A stretch of DNA of 64,000 nucleotides from an uncultured Anaeromusa sp. (lineage in GTDB: Bacteria > Bacillota > Negativicutes > Anaeromusales > Anaeromusaceae): the NCBI RefSeq assembly GCF_963676855.1, contig NZ_OY781460.1, forward strand, positions 1,287,501-1,351,500, read 5' to 3'. The notes under the pieces were generated by a model. It ran no database searches. It saw only the letters and a list, made by a program, of their open reading frames with translations, and had not been told where the DNA came from. This document shows positions 24,275-32,884 of this stretch, piece after piece; the first letter of the stretch is position 1, and each line of letters begins with the position of its first letter. The position numbers were made by a program, and so were the translations under genes.

Positions 24275-25591
24275 TTAGACCGAACGGATTTCTTCTTCTT
24301 TGGCGGCGAGAGGAGCCGTGCGCAGGATGGGGTGGTGCAAGGGCTTTAAGGCGCCGTATTCTAGTTCGCTGTAAGCGGTGATGCCGTGTTCGCTGAGATC
24401 CAGACCTTCGTGTTCATCTTCAGCAGAAACGCGGATGCCGCAGATGGCTTTGATGGCGCTGAAAGCGGCATAGGTGGCGCCGAAGCCCCAGAGGGAAACG
24501 GCCAATACGCCTAGAAGCTGGATGAAAAGCAGATCCGTGCTGCCGCCGTAGAGGAGGCCGCCATTTTCGGAAAAAATGCCGACTGCAACGGTGCCAAAGG
24601 TGCCGCAGACGCCGTGTACGGCGATGGCGCCGACCGGGTCGTCTGCCCGCAAGGAGTCAAAGAAGGGAACGGCGGCAATAATGAGTACGCCAGCAATGGC
24701 GCCGATGACCATGGAACTGATGGGCTCTACATAGGCACAGCCGGCGGTGATGGCAACAAGGCCGCCCAGGGCGCCGTTGATAGCCATACTGGGATCGGCT
24801 TTGCCGTAACGGAAAAGCGTCAAAAGCGTAGCGGCCATGCCGCCGGCAGCTGCTGCCAGGTTGGTGTTGACGGCGATACGGGCAATATTGGTATCAAGAC
24901 CGGACAGTGTGCTGCCGGGATTGAAGCCGAACCAACCAAACCAGAGGATGAAGGCGCCTAGGGCTGCCAAGGGCAGGTTGTGGCCTGGCATGACATTGGC
25001 GCTGCCGTCTTTGTTGAAACGGCCAGTACGAGGTCCAAGCACCCAAACGGCAGCTAGAGCAGACCAACCACCTAAGGCATGAATGGCGGCGGAACCGGCA
25101 AAATCCAGCATGCCTAGTTGGTTCAGCCAGCCTTCGCTGCTCCAGACCCAGTGGCCAGCCAGGGGATAGATGAAAACAGTAGCTACAAAGGAGAAGACAA
25201 TATACGGAGCAAACTTCATGCGCTCTGCCACGGCGCCGGAAACAATGGTAGCCATGGCAATGGCGAAAGCGGCCTGAAAGAGCCAGAAGGCATAGACGGG
25301 GATTTTTAAATTCAAATGGGACAGGTCACCGCTGACCCAGAAGCCATTCGTACCAATCAAGCCGGCGGCATCGGCGCCATACATGAGAGCGAAACCGGCG
25401 GCGAAATATCCAAGCATGCCAGCAGCGCAGTCTACCAGCACTTTCATAATAATGTTAAGAGAGTTGCGGCTTTGAATAAAGCCCGCTTCAAGCATAGCGA
25501 AACCTGCTTCCATTAAAAAAACAAGGGCGGCGCAAAGAAGCACCCATACGGTATCTAAACCAACTGCCAGAGAATGTACTGAGATTTCCAT
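24275..25591 (-). CDS. amtB: Ammonium transporter AmtB
   Basis: 438 residues with eleven expected helices. Start ATG 25591 has AAGGAGG and gives MEISVHSLAVGLDTVWVLL; no cleavable signal is obvious. Family landmarks: GFAMLEAGFIQSRN, the AGHWVWSSEGWL block, HALGGWSALAA with the first pore His, and GAIAVHGVCGTFGT with the second. It conducts ammonium across the membrane and is blocked by GlnB/GlnK. The P-II gene lies upstream on the same strand, but a hairpin terminator sits between, so amtB is likely expressed by read-through or its own promoter. Confidence 0.97.
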   Translation of the reverse strand: MEISVHSLAVGLDTVWVLLCAALVFLMEAGFAMLEAGFIQSRNSLNIIMKVLVDCAAGMLGYFAAGFALMYGADAAGLIGTNGFWVSGDLSHLNLKIPVYAFWLFQAAFAIAMATIVSGAVAERMKFAPYIVFSFVATVFIYPLAGHWVWSSEGWLNQLGMLDFAGSAAIHALGGWSALAAVWVLGPRTGRFNKDGSANVMPGHNLPLAALGAFILWFGWFGFNPGSTLSGLDTNIARIAVNTNLAAAAGGMAATLLTLFRYGKADPSMAINGALGGLVAITAGCAYVEPISSMVIGAIAGVLIIAAVPFFDSLRADDPVGAIAVHGVCGTFGTVAVGIFSENGGLLYGGSTDLLFIQLLGVLAVSLWGFGATYAAFSAIKAICGIRVSAEDEHEGLDLSEHGITAYSELEYGALKPLHHPILRTAPLAAKEEEIRSV

Positions 25592-25621
25592 GTTTTGTCC
25601 TCCTTGATTAATGTATACAAT

Positions 25622-25687
25622 AAAAACAAAAAAACCAGTAACAAACACGAAGCTTCCTCAAGGGGAATTCTTCGTGTTTATTACTGG
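25622..25687 (-). terminator. Terminator/attenuator between glnB and amtB
   Basis: In the minus direction CCAGTAATAAACACGAAG pairs with CTTCGTGTTTGTTACTGG and is followed by TTTTTTTTG. It lies after glnB and 30-100 bp before amtB, so it may set the ratio of the two products. Confidence 0.82.
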
Positions 25688-25763
25688 CTACGTCGCCACT
25701 ATGTCGGCATGTAACAACTATATCATGAATAAAAAGCTTTGCCTAGGTGGTTTGTAAAAAAAA

Positions 25764-26129
25764 TCAAGAATGTACCGGTTCTTTGATAGCGTCCGGTCCT
25801 TCTTCTCCTGTGCGAATGCGGACGGCGTTGATGAGGGGGTGAATGAAGATTTTGCCGTCTCCAATTTCGCCGGTGCGAAGAACACGTTTAGCAGTTTCGA
25901 CTACGCGTTCGACAGGAACCTCGCAAACGACGGTTTCCACTTTGATTTTAGGCAGCAAATTAATGGCGTACTCATGACCACGGTATACTTCGGTATGGCC
26001 TTTGGTGGAGCCATAGCCAAAAACCTGGCTGACGGTCATGCCGGTAACGCCGATCGCGTTAAGAGCTTCTTTTAATTCATCAAGCTTATGAGGCCGGGTA
26101 ATGATTTCTACTTTGGTAATGGCATCCAT
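25764..26129 (-). CDS. glnB: P-II nitrogen regulatory protein
   Basis: 121 residues. The T-loop region is present as GSTKGHTEVYRGHEYAINLLPK with the Tyr-51 equivalent in HEYA, followed by the B-loop TGEIGDGKIF. P-II proteins bind ATP/ADP and 2-oxoglutarate and regulate AmtB and glutamine synthetase. GGAGGG precedes ATG 26129. Genomic linkage to amtB suggests the GlnK role. Whether the Tyr is uridylylated here cannot be told. Confidence 0.95.
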   Translation of the reverse strand: MDAITKVEIITRPHKLDELKEALNAIGVTGMTVSQVFGYGSTKGHTEVYRGHEYAINLLPKIKVETVVCEVPVERVVETAKRVLRTGEIGDGKIFIHPLINAVRIRTGEEGPDAIKEPVHS

Positions 26130-26304
26130 GTAAGTCCCTCCATTATTTTATGTTGCGTTTATCGTATTATATTTGAAATGAAATCTACGTGCGTCTTGGA
26201 AAAGTTAAAAGCGACTTATGATTTTTATAAAGCATGTACCTTCTTAGTGTAAACGATTTTGGGTGCGGAAGCAATTAGGAAACGTGCGGCAAAAGCAGGA
26301 AAGA

Positions 26305-26334
26305 CTGGCACGAAAGACGTTCTTCATGTACAAT
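26305..26334 (+). promoter_or_regulatory. Possible promoter of the amino-acid ABC operon
   Basis: CTGGCA (26305-26310) and TACAAT (26329-26334) with an 18-bp spacer, about 60 bp before the permease start. The same region also loosely resembles a sigma-54 site but lacks GC at -12. Confidence 0.4.
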
Positions 26335-26395
26335 GAGAAAGGCATCGGTTCTTTAGCGCGGTGCTGGAAGAAAACAATCAATGGGAGACGGTAGA

Positions 26396-27049
26396 ATGGA
26401 ATATATTTTGAATATCGTTGGACCGATGCTGGAAGGCACGGTTGTTACGCTGAAAATGTTTTTTGTCACAATTGTGCTTTCGCTGCCTTTAGGCTTGGGA
26501 CTGGCTTTGGGACGCATTTCCCGCTACGGCTGGTTGCAACGTTTTATAGGCATGTATATTTGGCTTTTTCGCGGCACGCCTTTGATGCTGCAGCTCTTGT
26601 TTGTCTATTTTGCGCTGCCGCTCATCCCTTATGTGGGCGTGAAGCTGTCAGATTTTTCGGCTGCCATGTTGGCGTTTGTGCTGAATTACGCGGCGTACTT
26701 TGCAGAGATTTTCAGAGCGGGCATTCAGTCCATTGAAAAGGGGCAGTACGAAGGCGCCAAGGTGTTGGGTATGAACTATGTGCAGACGATGCGCCGTATT
26801 GTTTTGCCGCAGGTTATTCGTCGTGTGTTGCCGCCGATTAGTAATGAGACCATCACTCTAGTTAAAGATACGTCTTTGATTTACGTATTGGCCATGGATG
26901 ACTTGCTGCGTACGGCGCGGGCGTTGGTGCAGCGAGATTTCAGTACGACGCCGTTTTTGGTGGCGGCTGTGTTTTATCTGGTTATGACCTTGGTACTTAC
27001 CTGGGGCTTCCAATGGCTGGAAAAACGCTATAATACCTACGAAGAATAG
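26396..27049 (+). CDS. Polar amino-acid ABC transporter permease
   Basis: 217 residues from ATG 26396 (GGGAG 8 nt upstream; ATG 26381 is an alternative). About five helices and the HisM/GlnP-type coupling loop EAGILSIEKGQYEGAKVLG-like sequence (here GIQSIEKGQYEGAKVLG) are seen, plus RIVLPQVIRRVLPPISNE. It forms the membrane channel for an amino acid with the ATPase encoded 12 bp downstream. No binding-protein gene is present in this operon. Confidence 0.93.
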   Translation: MEYILNIVGPMLEGTVVTLKMFFVTIVLSLPLGLGLALGRISRYGWLQRFIGMYIWLFRGTPLMLQLLFVYFALPLIPYVGVKLSDFSAAMLAFVLNYAAYFAEIFRAGIQSIEKGQYEGAKVLGMNYVQTMRRIVLPQVIRRVLPPISNETITLVKDTSLIYVLAMDDLLRTARALVQRDFSTTPFLVAAVFYLVMTLVLTWGFQWLEKRYNTYEE

Positions 27050-27061
27050 GCGGTGACAATA

Positions 27062-27820
27062 ATGAAAATGATTCGAGCTATTGATATACATAAGCAATTC
27101 TCCGGCGTAGAAGTGCTCAAGGGCATTTCGATGGAGGTAGAAAAAGGTGAGGTTGTCGCCATTATCGGACCGTCCGGCTCGGGGAAAAGTACGTTTTTAC
27201 GTTGTCTCAACCGCTTGGAGCAGATCGACAGCGGCTTGATTGAAATTGAAGGAGAGCAGCTGGCTGGTCCAGGACCTGCTGGCGCTTGTCAATACGCAGA
27301 TGAAGGCCGGGCCAGACAGATATGCAGCAAAATGGGCATGGTATTCCAACACTTTAATTTATTTCCTCATTTAACGGTGCTGCAGAACCTGATGGAAGCG
27401 CCGCTGACGGTAAAGGGCATGAAGCGCGAAGCAATCCTGCCGTTAGCAGAAGAACTATTGAACAAAGTAGGCCTGCTGGTAAAAAAAGATAGCTATCCTT
27501 CCAGTTTGTCCGGTGGACAAAAGCAGCGTGTAGCCATCTCGCGGGCTTTGGCGATGCAGCCGGATATTATGCTTTTCGACGAACCTACTTCGGCGCTTGA
27601 TCCGGAACTGACCGGGGAAGTGTTGAAGGCCATGCGGCAGCTGGCGGAAGAGCGTATGACCATGGTGGTAGTTACCCACGAAATGGGTTTTGCGAGGGAA
27701 GTAGCCAACCGGGTCATTTTTATGGACCAAGGGGAAATCGTGGAAGAAGGCTTGCCTGAGCAGATTTTCCGTGCGCCGCAGCAACAGCGGACGCGGGAGT
27801 TTTTGGATAAGATACTGTAG
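27062..27820 (+). CDS. Amino-acid ABC transporter ATP-binding protein
   Basis: About 252 residues of the GlnQ/HisP type: Walker [11 protein letters not shown]-loop [12 protein letters not shown], signature [11 protein letters not shown], Walker [14 protein letters not shown] and the His-switch VTHEMGFA. It powers the adjacent permease. GGCGGTG lies before ATG 27062; GTG 27053 is less likely. Coupled to the permease gene (12 bp apart) and followed 23 bp later by an IclR-type regulator. Confidence 0.95.
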   Translation: MKMIRAIDIHKQFSGVEVLKGISMEVEKGEVVAIIGPSGSGKSTFLRCLNRLEQIDSGLIEIEGEQLAGPGPAGACQYADEGRARQICSKMGMVFQHFNLFPHLTVLQNLMEAPLTVKGMKREAILPLAEELLNKVGLLVKKDSYPSSLSGGQKQRVAISRALAMQPDIMLFDEPTSALDPELTGEVLKAMRQLAEERMTMVVVTHEMGFAREVANRVIFMDQGEIVEEGLPEQIFRAPQQQRTREFLDKIL

Positions 27821-27843
27821 GTTTGTCAGCGAGGAGGTGCGCC

Positions 27844-28617
27844 ATGGCCGGTGAAAAAGAGGGGATTTCTTCAGTGGACCGGGCGTTGGAACTGCTGCTT
27901 GTGTTGCAGGATTACGGTCAAGAGATGGGAGTAACGCAAATCGCCGTGGCAATGGGCTTGCACAAAAGCACCGTGCATCGCACATTGGCGACGCTTGAGC
28001 AAAAAGGCTTTGTGCAGCAGAACGTGCAAACCGGGCGGTATTGGCTGGGTTTGAAGCTGTATTCTATTGCCATGACCATGCGAGAAAAGTTGCCTATCAA
28101 CCGTATTGCCAGACCGTATGCGCAAGAACTTGCAGATGCCTTTAGCGAAGGGGTGCATTTAGCGGTGCTGGATCGCAGCAGCGAAGAGTATCCTCGGCAG
28201 ATTGTTATTGATAAAATTGAGAGTCAAAAAATTCTCAGTTTGACCCCGCCTGTTGGCTCGACGACGCCGGCGCATTGTTCGGCATTAGGGAAATGTCTTT
28301 TGGCGTATGCGGGAGAAGAGTTTTTGAATCGTTTTCTGGAGCAGCCTTTACCAGCTTTTACCGAAAAAACGATTACGTCTTGGGCTGTGTTGCAGCAAGA
28401 ATTAGCGGAGATTCGTCGTAGTGGTTTTGGTACAGATAAGGACGAGCTGGAATGGGGACTTACTTGCATTGCCGCTCCTGTTTTGGGAGCTTCCGGGGAA
28501 ATTGTCGCGGCCATTAGTCTTTCCGGGCCGTCGGCGCGTATCCAGGGTGAGCAAAAAGCGCAGATCATCGCAGGTGTCCGTCGGGCTGCAGCAGCCATTT
28601 CGCAAGCGGTGCGATAA
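27844..28617 (+). CDS. IclR-family transcriptional regulator
   Basis: 257 residues from ATG 27844 (GAGGAGGT 5 nt upstream). The N-terminal winged helix (VDRALELLLVLQDYGQEMGVTQIA, then MGLHKSTVHRTLATLE) is followed by an effector domain with the TPPVGSTTPAHCSALGKCLLAY segment and GLTCIAAPVLGASGEIVAAISLSG. It probably belongs to the amino-acid transporter operon and may also act on the butyrate-kinase/VOR operon that follows. The ligand is unknown. Confidence 0.92.
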   Translation: MAGEKEGISSVDRALELLLVLQDYGQEMGVTQIAVAMGLHKSTVHRTLATLEQKGFVQQNVQTGRYWLGLKLYSIAMTMREKLPINRIARPYAQELADAFSEGVHLAVLDRSSEEYPRQIVIDKIESQKILSLTPPVGSTTPAHCSALGKCLLAYAGEEFLNRFLEQPLPAFTEKTITSWAVLQQELAEIRRSGFGTDKDELEWGLTCIAAPVLGASGEIVAAISLSGPSARIQGEQKAQIIAGVRRAAAAISQAVR

Positions 28618-28622
28618 TACTA

Positions 28623-28659
28623 GGAGCTGTTGCTTTGCTCACATTAAAGCAGCAGCTCC
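28623..28659 (+). terminator. Hairpin after the IclR gene
   Basis: GGAGCTGTTGCTTT and AAAGCAGCAGCTCC around GCTCACATT, 5 bp after the IclR stop. There is no strong T run, so termination may be partial. Confidence 0.55.
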
Positions 28660-28692
28660 ATATTTATAGAATAAAAAACGTATGTTGGGGTA

Positions 28693-28721
28693 TTGAGATT
28701 GAGCGTTGTCTTTGCTACAAT
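28693..28721 (+). promoter_or_regulatory. Sigma-70-type promoter of the buk-ptb-vor operon
   Basis: TTGAGA (28693-28698), 17-bp spacer, TACAAT (28716-28721); about 120 bp of leader before buk. Confidence 0.65.
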
Positions 28722-28842
28722 ATAAGCAAGTTAATTCTGAAAATAATAAAGCAAGTCGTTTAGAAAAGCCGTTCTTTCGAGAACGCTTTCTTTTCACGAC
28801 GAAAAAGGAACAGCGTTCCGATAGAGGGAACAAGGAGGGCGT

Positions 28843-29907
28843 ATGGAGCATATTTTAGCAATTAATCCAGGGGCGACATCTACTAAAATTGCCTTATTTC
28901 AAGGAGCGATGCTTTGCTTCAAAGAAACCGTAGAGCACAAAGAGGAAGATCTGGCGCATTTTGCGACGGTGTTTTCACAGCATGGGTATCGGTTGAAGCT
29001 GATCGTGGACATCTTGGAACAAAACGGCTTTTCTTTAGAGCAACTGCAGGCGGTAGTGGCTCGCGGCGGGCTGCTTAAGCCTCTTTTGGGTGGAACCTAT
29101 GCAGTCAACGAAGCGATGCTGGCTGATTTGCAGCAGGCGCAGCGAGGCGAACACGCTTCCAATCTTGGCGCGGCCATGGCGCAGGATTTGGCGAAGAAAC
29201 TTGGCATACCGGCGTATATTGTTGATCCGGTTTCTGTGGACGAGTTAGAGCCGGTGGCTCGTATTTCCGGGTTGGCGGAGCTGCCGCGGGTGAGCCTGTC
29301 GCATGCTTTGAACAGCAAGGCTGTAGGGCGGAAAGTGGCTTCTCTTTTAGGGAAGGAATATCAAGAGGTTCGTCTGATTGTGGCGCACTTGGGCACGGGA
29401 GTTTCCGTGTCAGCGCAGCGTTATGGACGAACGATTGATGTGAACAATGCGATGGATGAAGGTCCTTTTTCACCAGATCGCTGCGGTACGCTGCCAGCAA
29501 ATCAACTGGTGCGCCTGTGCTATAGCGGGCGCTATAACGAAGCAGAAATGCGTGCGAAGGTGACCAATCAAGGCGGTATGTATTCTTATCTGGGAACGAA
29601 GGATGTACGCGAGGCGCAGAAAATGGCGGCTGCCGGTGAGGCGCAAGCCAAGTTGGTTCTGGAAGCCATGCCCTATCAGGTGGCTAAGGATATTGGTGCT
29701 ATGGCCGCTGTTCTGGAGGGCCAGGTGGACGCCATTGCCCTTACCGGCGGTATCGCTTATGCGGAAGCGCTTGTGGCGGACATCCGCCGACGAGTGGAAT
29801 TTATTGCGCCGGTGTATGTAGTGCCTGGAGAGGAAGAACTGGAGTCCCTGGCGTTGGGGGCTTTGCGGGTACTGCGCGGGGAAGAAGAAGCGCGGTGTTA
29901 CGAATAA
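28843..29907 (+). CDS. buk: Butyrate (branched-chain fatty acid) kinase
   Basis: 354 residues of the acetate/butyrate kinase fold: N-terminal phosphate motif ILAINPGATSTKIALF, the ARGGLLKPL block, SLSHALNSKAV, VAHLGTGVSVSAQ and LTGGIAYAE. It makes ATP from butyryl- or branched acyl-phosphate and ADP. AAGGAGGG precedes the ATG. Linkage to ptb and VOR genes suggests isobutyryl-, isovaleryl- or 2-methylbutyryl-phosphate as substrate. Confidence 0.95.
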   Translation: MEHILAINPGATSTKIALFQGAMLCFKETVEHKEEDLAHFATVFSQHGYRLKLIVDILEQNGFSLEQLQAVVARGGLLKPLLGGTYAVNEAMLADLQQAQRGEHASNLGAAMAQDLAKKLGIPAYIVDPVSVDELEPVARISGLAELPRVSLSHALNSKAVGRKVASLLGKEYQEVRLIVAHLGTGVSVSAQRYGRTIDVNNAMDEGPFSPDRCGTLPANQLVRLCYSGRYNEAEMRAKVTNQGGMYSYLGTKDVREAQKMAAAGEAQAKLVLEAMPYQVAKDIGAMAAVLEGQVDAIALTGGIAYAEALVADIRRRVEFIAPVYVVPGEEELESLALGALRVLRGEEEARCYE

Positions 29908-29932
29908 GGTTGGATGCTAAGGAGGAAAAACT

Positions 29933-30838
29933 ATGCTTGAAAACTTTGCTCATGCCTTAGCGGAAGCTAAAAAATCCGGAGCTCGGACGATAGTCGTGGC
30001 GGTGGCACAGGATAAAGACGTGCTGTTGGCGTTGAAGCTGGCTCAGGATGCAGGTATTGCTGAGGCTCTTTTAGTAGGAGATGCTGCGAAAATTAGACCT
30101 TTGTTGCAGGAGGTGGGCTTGGCTGCGGATACAAGGATTGTAGATGAAAAGGATCCGGCGCAGGCGGCGTTAAAAGCGGTGTCCTTGGTACGGCAAGGCC
30201 AGGCACAGGTTGTGATGAAAGGCATGCTTAACACCAGCGATTTTCTCAAAGCGGTGCTTCATCCGGAGCAGGGGCTGCGCAGCGGCAGCTTGCTCAGTCA
30301 TTTAGCTGTTTTCGAAGTGCCCGGAGAAAATCGTCTTTTGTACCATACCGATGGAGGTATGAACATTGCACCGGATCTGGAGACGAAAAAAGGAATTTTG
30401 AAAAACGCCTTGGCGGCGCTGCAGGCGCTGGGTTTAGCGGAACCAAAAGTAGCGGTTCTGACCGCTAATGAGCAGGTACATCCGAAGATGCAAGCTACCG
30501 TAGATGCGCAAGCCTTGGTGGCAGCGGCTGCGGCGGGAGAATTTCCACCGTGCGTCATTGAAGGGCCCATCGCGCTGGATGTGGCTCTCAATCCAGAGGC
30601 GGCTCAGCATAAGGGGATTGTTAGCCGTATTTCCGGTCAAGTGGATTTATTCTTGATGCCTAATATTGAGACAGGCAATGTGTTGGGAAAATCACTTTTG
30701 TATTATGCCGGCGCGCATATGGCGGGCTTAGTGCTGGGCGCTACCCACCCTATTGTGCTGACGTCCCGGGCGGAAACGCCGGAAGGGAAGCTGCATTCGA
30801 TTTGTTTGGCCTGTTTGGCTGCGAGAAGGGGGAATTGA
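29933..30838 (+). CDS. ptb: Phosphate butyryltransferase
   Basis: 301 residues of the Pta/Ptb family: KSGARTIVVAVAQDKDVL, LVGDAAKI, VMKGMLNTSDFLKAVL and the C-terminal YYAGAHMAGLVLGATHPIVLTSRA. It swaps CoA for phosphate on butyryl or branched acyl-CoA, upstream of Buk. It sits 25 bp after buk, with GGAGG before ATG, and 2 bp before vorD, so the whole set is one transcript. Confidence 0.95.
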   Translation: MLENFAHALAEAKKSGARTIVVAVAQDKDVLLALKLAQDAGIAEALLVGDAAKIRPLLQEVGLAADTRIVDEKDPAQAALKAVSLVRQGQAQVVMKGMLNTSDFLKAVLHPEQGLRSGSLLSHLAVFEVPGENRLLYHTDGGMNIAPDLETKKGILKNALAALQALGLAEPKVAVLTANEQVHPKMQATVDAQALVAAAAAGEFPPCVIEGPIALDVALNPEAAQHKGIVSRISGQVDLFLMPNIETGNVLGKSLLYYAGAHMAGLVLGATHPIVLTSRAETPEGKLHSICLACLAARRGN

Positions 30839-30840
30839 GG

Positions 30841-31044
30841 ATGGCGAAAATTGTTGTATTGCCGGAGTATTGCAAAAGCTGCGGTTTGTGTATGGATGTA
30901 TGTCCTAAACAGGTTTTGGCGCCGGGAACCAAGACCAACGCCAAAGGGTATTTTCCGGTCGAGCCTGCTAAGCAGGAGGCCTGCATCGGCTGCGGCTTAT
31001 GCGCTACAATGTGTCCTGATATTGCAATTGAGATTTATCGGTAG
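30841..31044 (+). CDS. vorD: 2-oxoacid:ferredoxin oxidoreductase delta subunit (two 4Fe-4S clusters)
   Basis: 67 residues from ATG 30841, which lies 2 bp after the ptb stop and follows AAGGGGGA. It has two ferredoxin motifs: CKSCGLCMDVCP (N-terminal) and CIGCGLCATMCP (C-terminal). It carries electrons from the TPP subunit to ferredoxin. A longer frame starting at 30802 overlaps ptb and is not supported. Confidence 0.93.
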   Translation: MAKIVVLPEYCKSCGLCMDVCPKQVLAPGTKTNAKGYFPVEPAKQEACIGCGLCATMCPDIAIEIYR

Positions 31045-31056
31045 GAGGCGGCAAGC

Positions 31057-32127
31057 ATGGAAAAAAGATTAATCAAAGGTAATGAGGCCATAGCCGAAGC
31101 AGCTATTCGTTCGGGATGTAAGCTGTTTTTTGGATATCCGATTACGCCGTCAACGGAAATTGTGGAATATCTATCTAAACATTTGCCGGAAGCGGGCGGT
31201 TTGGTACTGCAGGGAGAAGACGAAGTGGCGTCCATTAATATGTGCTATGGCGCGGCCGCTACGGGAACGCGAGTTATGACGGCATCCTCCAGTCCCGGCT
31301 TCAGTTTGAAGCAGGAAGGCCTTTCCTATCTGGCGGCGACGGAGCTGCCGGTGGTTGTGGTTAATATTAACCGCGCCGGTCCTGGTTTAGGCGGCTTGGG
31401 ACCTTCTCAGGCTGATTATTTCCAGTGCACTAAAGGAGGCGGCCATGGCGACTATCGTTTGATTGTGCTGGCGCCGTCCAAAGGGCAGGAAATGTATGAT
31501 TTGACGATGGAGGCCTTTGATTTGGCTGATACGTACCGCACGCCGGTTTTGGTCCTGGGTGACGGCTTCTTAGGGCAGATGATGGAGCCTGTGGATTGCC
31601 ATCCTTATCAGCCCAAAGAGCTGCCGGCCAAGGATTGGGCGGTTGGCGGCTGCCGGGGCCGAGAAAAGCGTAAGCTTGTCAGCTATAGTTTGACGAATGA
31701 AGCGGGAGAGGCGAATTGTCTGCGTTGGCAGGAGAAATTTGCCGCTATTGCAGCAAAAGAGCAGCGCTGGGAAGCTTTTTGCACGGAAGATGCGGAATAT
31801 CTGATTGTGGGTTATGGTACGTGTGGACGTATTGCCAAAAGCGTCGTGCTGGCGGCGCGGCAGCAAGGCGTGAAGCTGGGCCTTATCCGGCCGATTACGC
31901 TTTGGCCGTTTCCGCAGCAAGCTTTTGATGGTCTCGCCGGTAAGATCAAAGGAATTATGACGCTGGAACTCAATGCCGGGCAGATGATCGAAGATGTGAA
32001 GCTGGCGGTTTCCTGCGCTATGCCTGTAGAGTTGTACAACCGCCAAGGCGGCATGCTGCCTTCGGAAAATGAAGTGCTGCAGCATTTTATGCGCACCTTT
32101 GTGCCGAAACTTCGGAAGGAGGCCTAG
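31057..32127 (+). CDS. vorB: 2-oxoacid:ferredoxin oxidoreductase alpha subunit
   Basis: 356 residues with the pyrimidine-binding domain start (KGNEAIAEAAIRSGCKLFFGYPITPSTEI), GEDEVASINMCYGAAATG and the TASSSPGFSLKQEGL loop typical of VOR/KOR alpha chains. Together with the TPP, gamma and ferredoxin subunits it oxidises a 2-oxo acid to acyl-CoA, reducing ferredoxin. Gene order and the buk-ptb context favour branched-chain 2-oxo acids (VOR) over 2-oxoglutarate, an inference. Confidence 0.93.
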   Translation: MEKRLIKGNEAIAEAAIRSGCKLFFGYPITPSTEIVEYLSKHLPEAGGLVLQGEDEVASINMCYGAAATGTRVMTASSSPGFSLKQEGLSYLAATELPVVVVNINRAGPGLGGLGPSQADYFQCTKGGGHGDYRLIVLAPSKGQEMYDLTMEAFDLADTYRTPVLVLGDGFLGQMMEPVDCHPYQPKELPAKDWAVGGCRGREKRKLVSYSLTNEAGEANCLRWQEKFAAIAAKEQRWEAFCTEDAEYLIVGYGTCGRIAKSVVLAARQQGVKLGLIRPITLWPFPQQAFDGLAGKIKGIMTLELNAGQMIEDVKLAVSCAMPVELYNRQGGMLPSENEVLQHFMRTFVPKLRKEA

Positions 32128-32131
32128 AGAT

Positions 32132-32884
32132 ATGGAGAGAGTATTTGGCAGACCTCAGGGCTTGACGGAGCTGCCCTTTCATTATTGCCCCGGCTGTACG
32201 CACGGCATCATTCATCGTCTGATTGGCGAAGTGTTGGAAGAACTGGATATTGTCGGCGATACCATCGGCGTAGCGCCGGTGGGCTGTGCGGGTTTTTCGC
32301 TAGATTTTTTTAGCTGCGATTTTGTTGGCGCTGCTCATGGGCGGGCGCAGGCGGTGGCTACTGGTATTAAGCGTTCCAAGCCGGAGCAGATGGTCTTTAC
32401 GTACCAAGGAGACGGGGATATTGCGGCTATCGGCACGAGCCATGCCATTCATGTAGCGGCGCGAGGAGAAAAAATCACCTCGATTATGGTGAATAATGCC
32501 GTTTTTGGCATGACCGGCGGCCAGATGGCGCCGACGACGTTAGATGGACAAATTACAACTACAAGTCCCAGGGGGCGCGATGCCTCTGTTGTGGGTGAGC
32601 CGATTGATTTGCCGAAAGTAATGGCAGCCCTTTCGGGAGCCGCCTATGTAGCAGCGGTGTCTGTAGATTCGCCGCAAAATATTCGTAAAGCGAAAGAGGC
32701 GATTCGCCGGGCTTTCAAGGTGCAGCAGGCTGGTCTTGGATTCGCGTTTGTCAGCATTCTGTCTACTTGTCCGACCAACTGGGGCTTGTCGCCGAAAGAC
32801 AGCCTAGAGTGGTTGCAGCGAAACATGCTGCCAGTGTATGAAATGGGCGAACTGAAAATGGCCAAGGGGGTGGCGGAACTATGA
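32132..32884 (+). CDS. vorA: 2-oxoacid:ferredoxin oxidoreductase TPP-binding subunit
   Basis: 250 residues from ATG 32132 (GGAGG upstream; the longer frame from 32069 overlaps vorB). TPP features: PFHYCPGCTHGIIHRL, the GDGDIAAIGTSHAIHVAARG Mg-TPP block, and NAVFGMTGGQMAPTT. It binds thiamine diphosphate and decarboxylates the 2-oxo acid. Ends with an ATGA overlap onto the gamma subunit. Confidence 0.94.
   Translation: MERVFGRPQGLTELPFHYCPGCTHGIIHRLIGEVLEELDIVGDTIGVAPVGCAGFSLDFFSCDFVGAAHGRAQAVATGIKRSKPEQMVFTYQGDGDIAAIGTSHAIHVAARGEKITSIMVNNAVFGMTGGQMAPTTLDGQITTTSPRGRDASVVGEPIDLPKVMAALSGAAYVAAVSVDSPQNIRKAKEAIRRAFKVQQAGLGFAFVSILSTCPTNWGLSPKDSLEWLQRNMLPVYEMGELKMAKGVAEL

Noticed and set aside
26306-26322. 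Sigma-54-like site upstream of the amino-acid permease
   Set aside because: TGGCACG is present, but the -12 element is GT rather than GC, unlike the two clear sigma-54 promoters at 54.0 and 59.9 kb.
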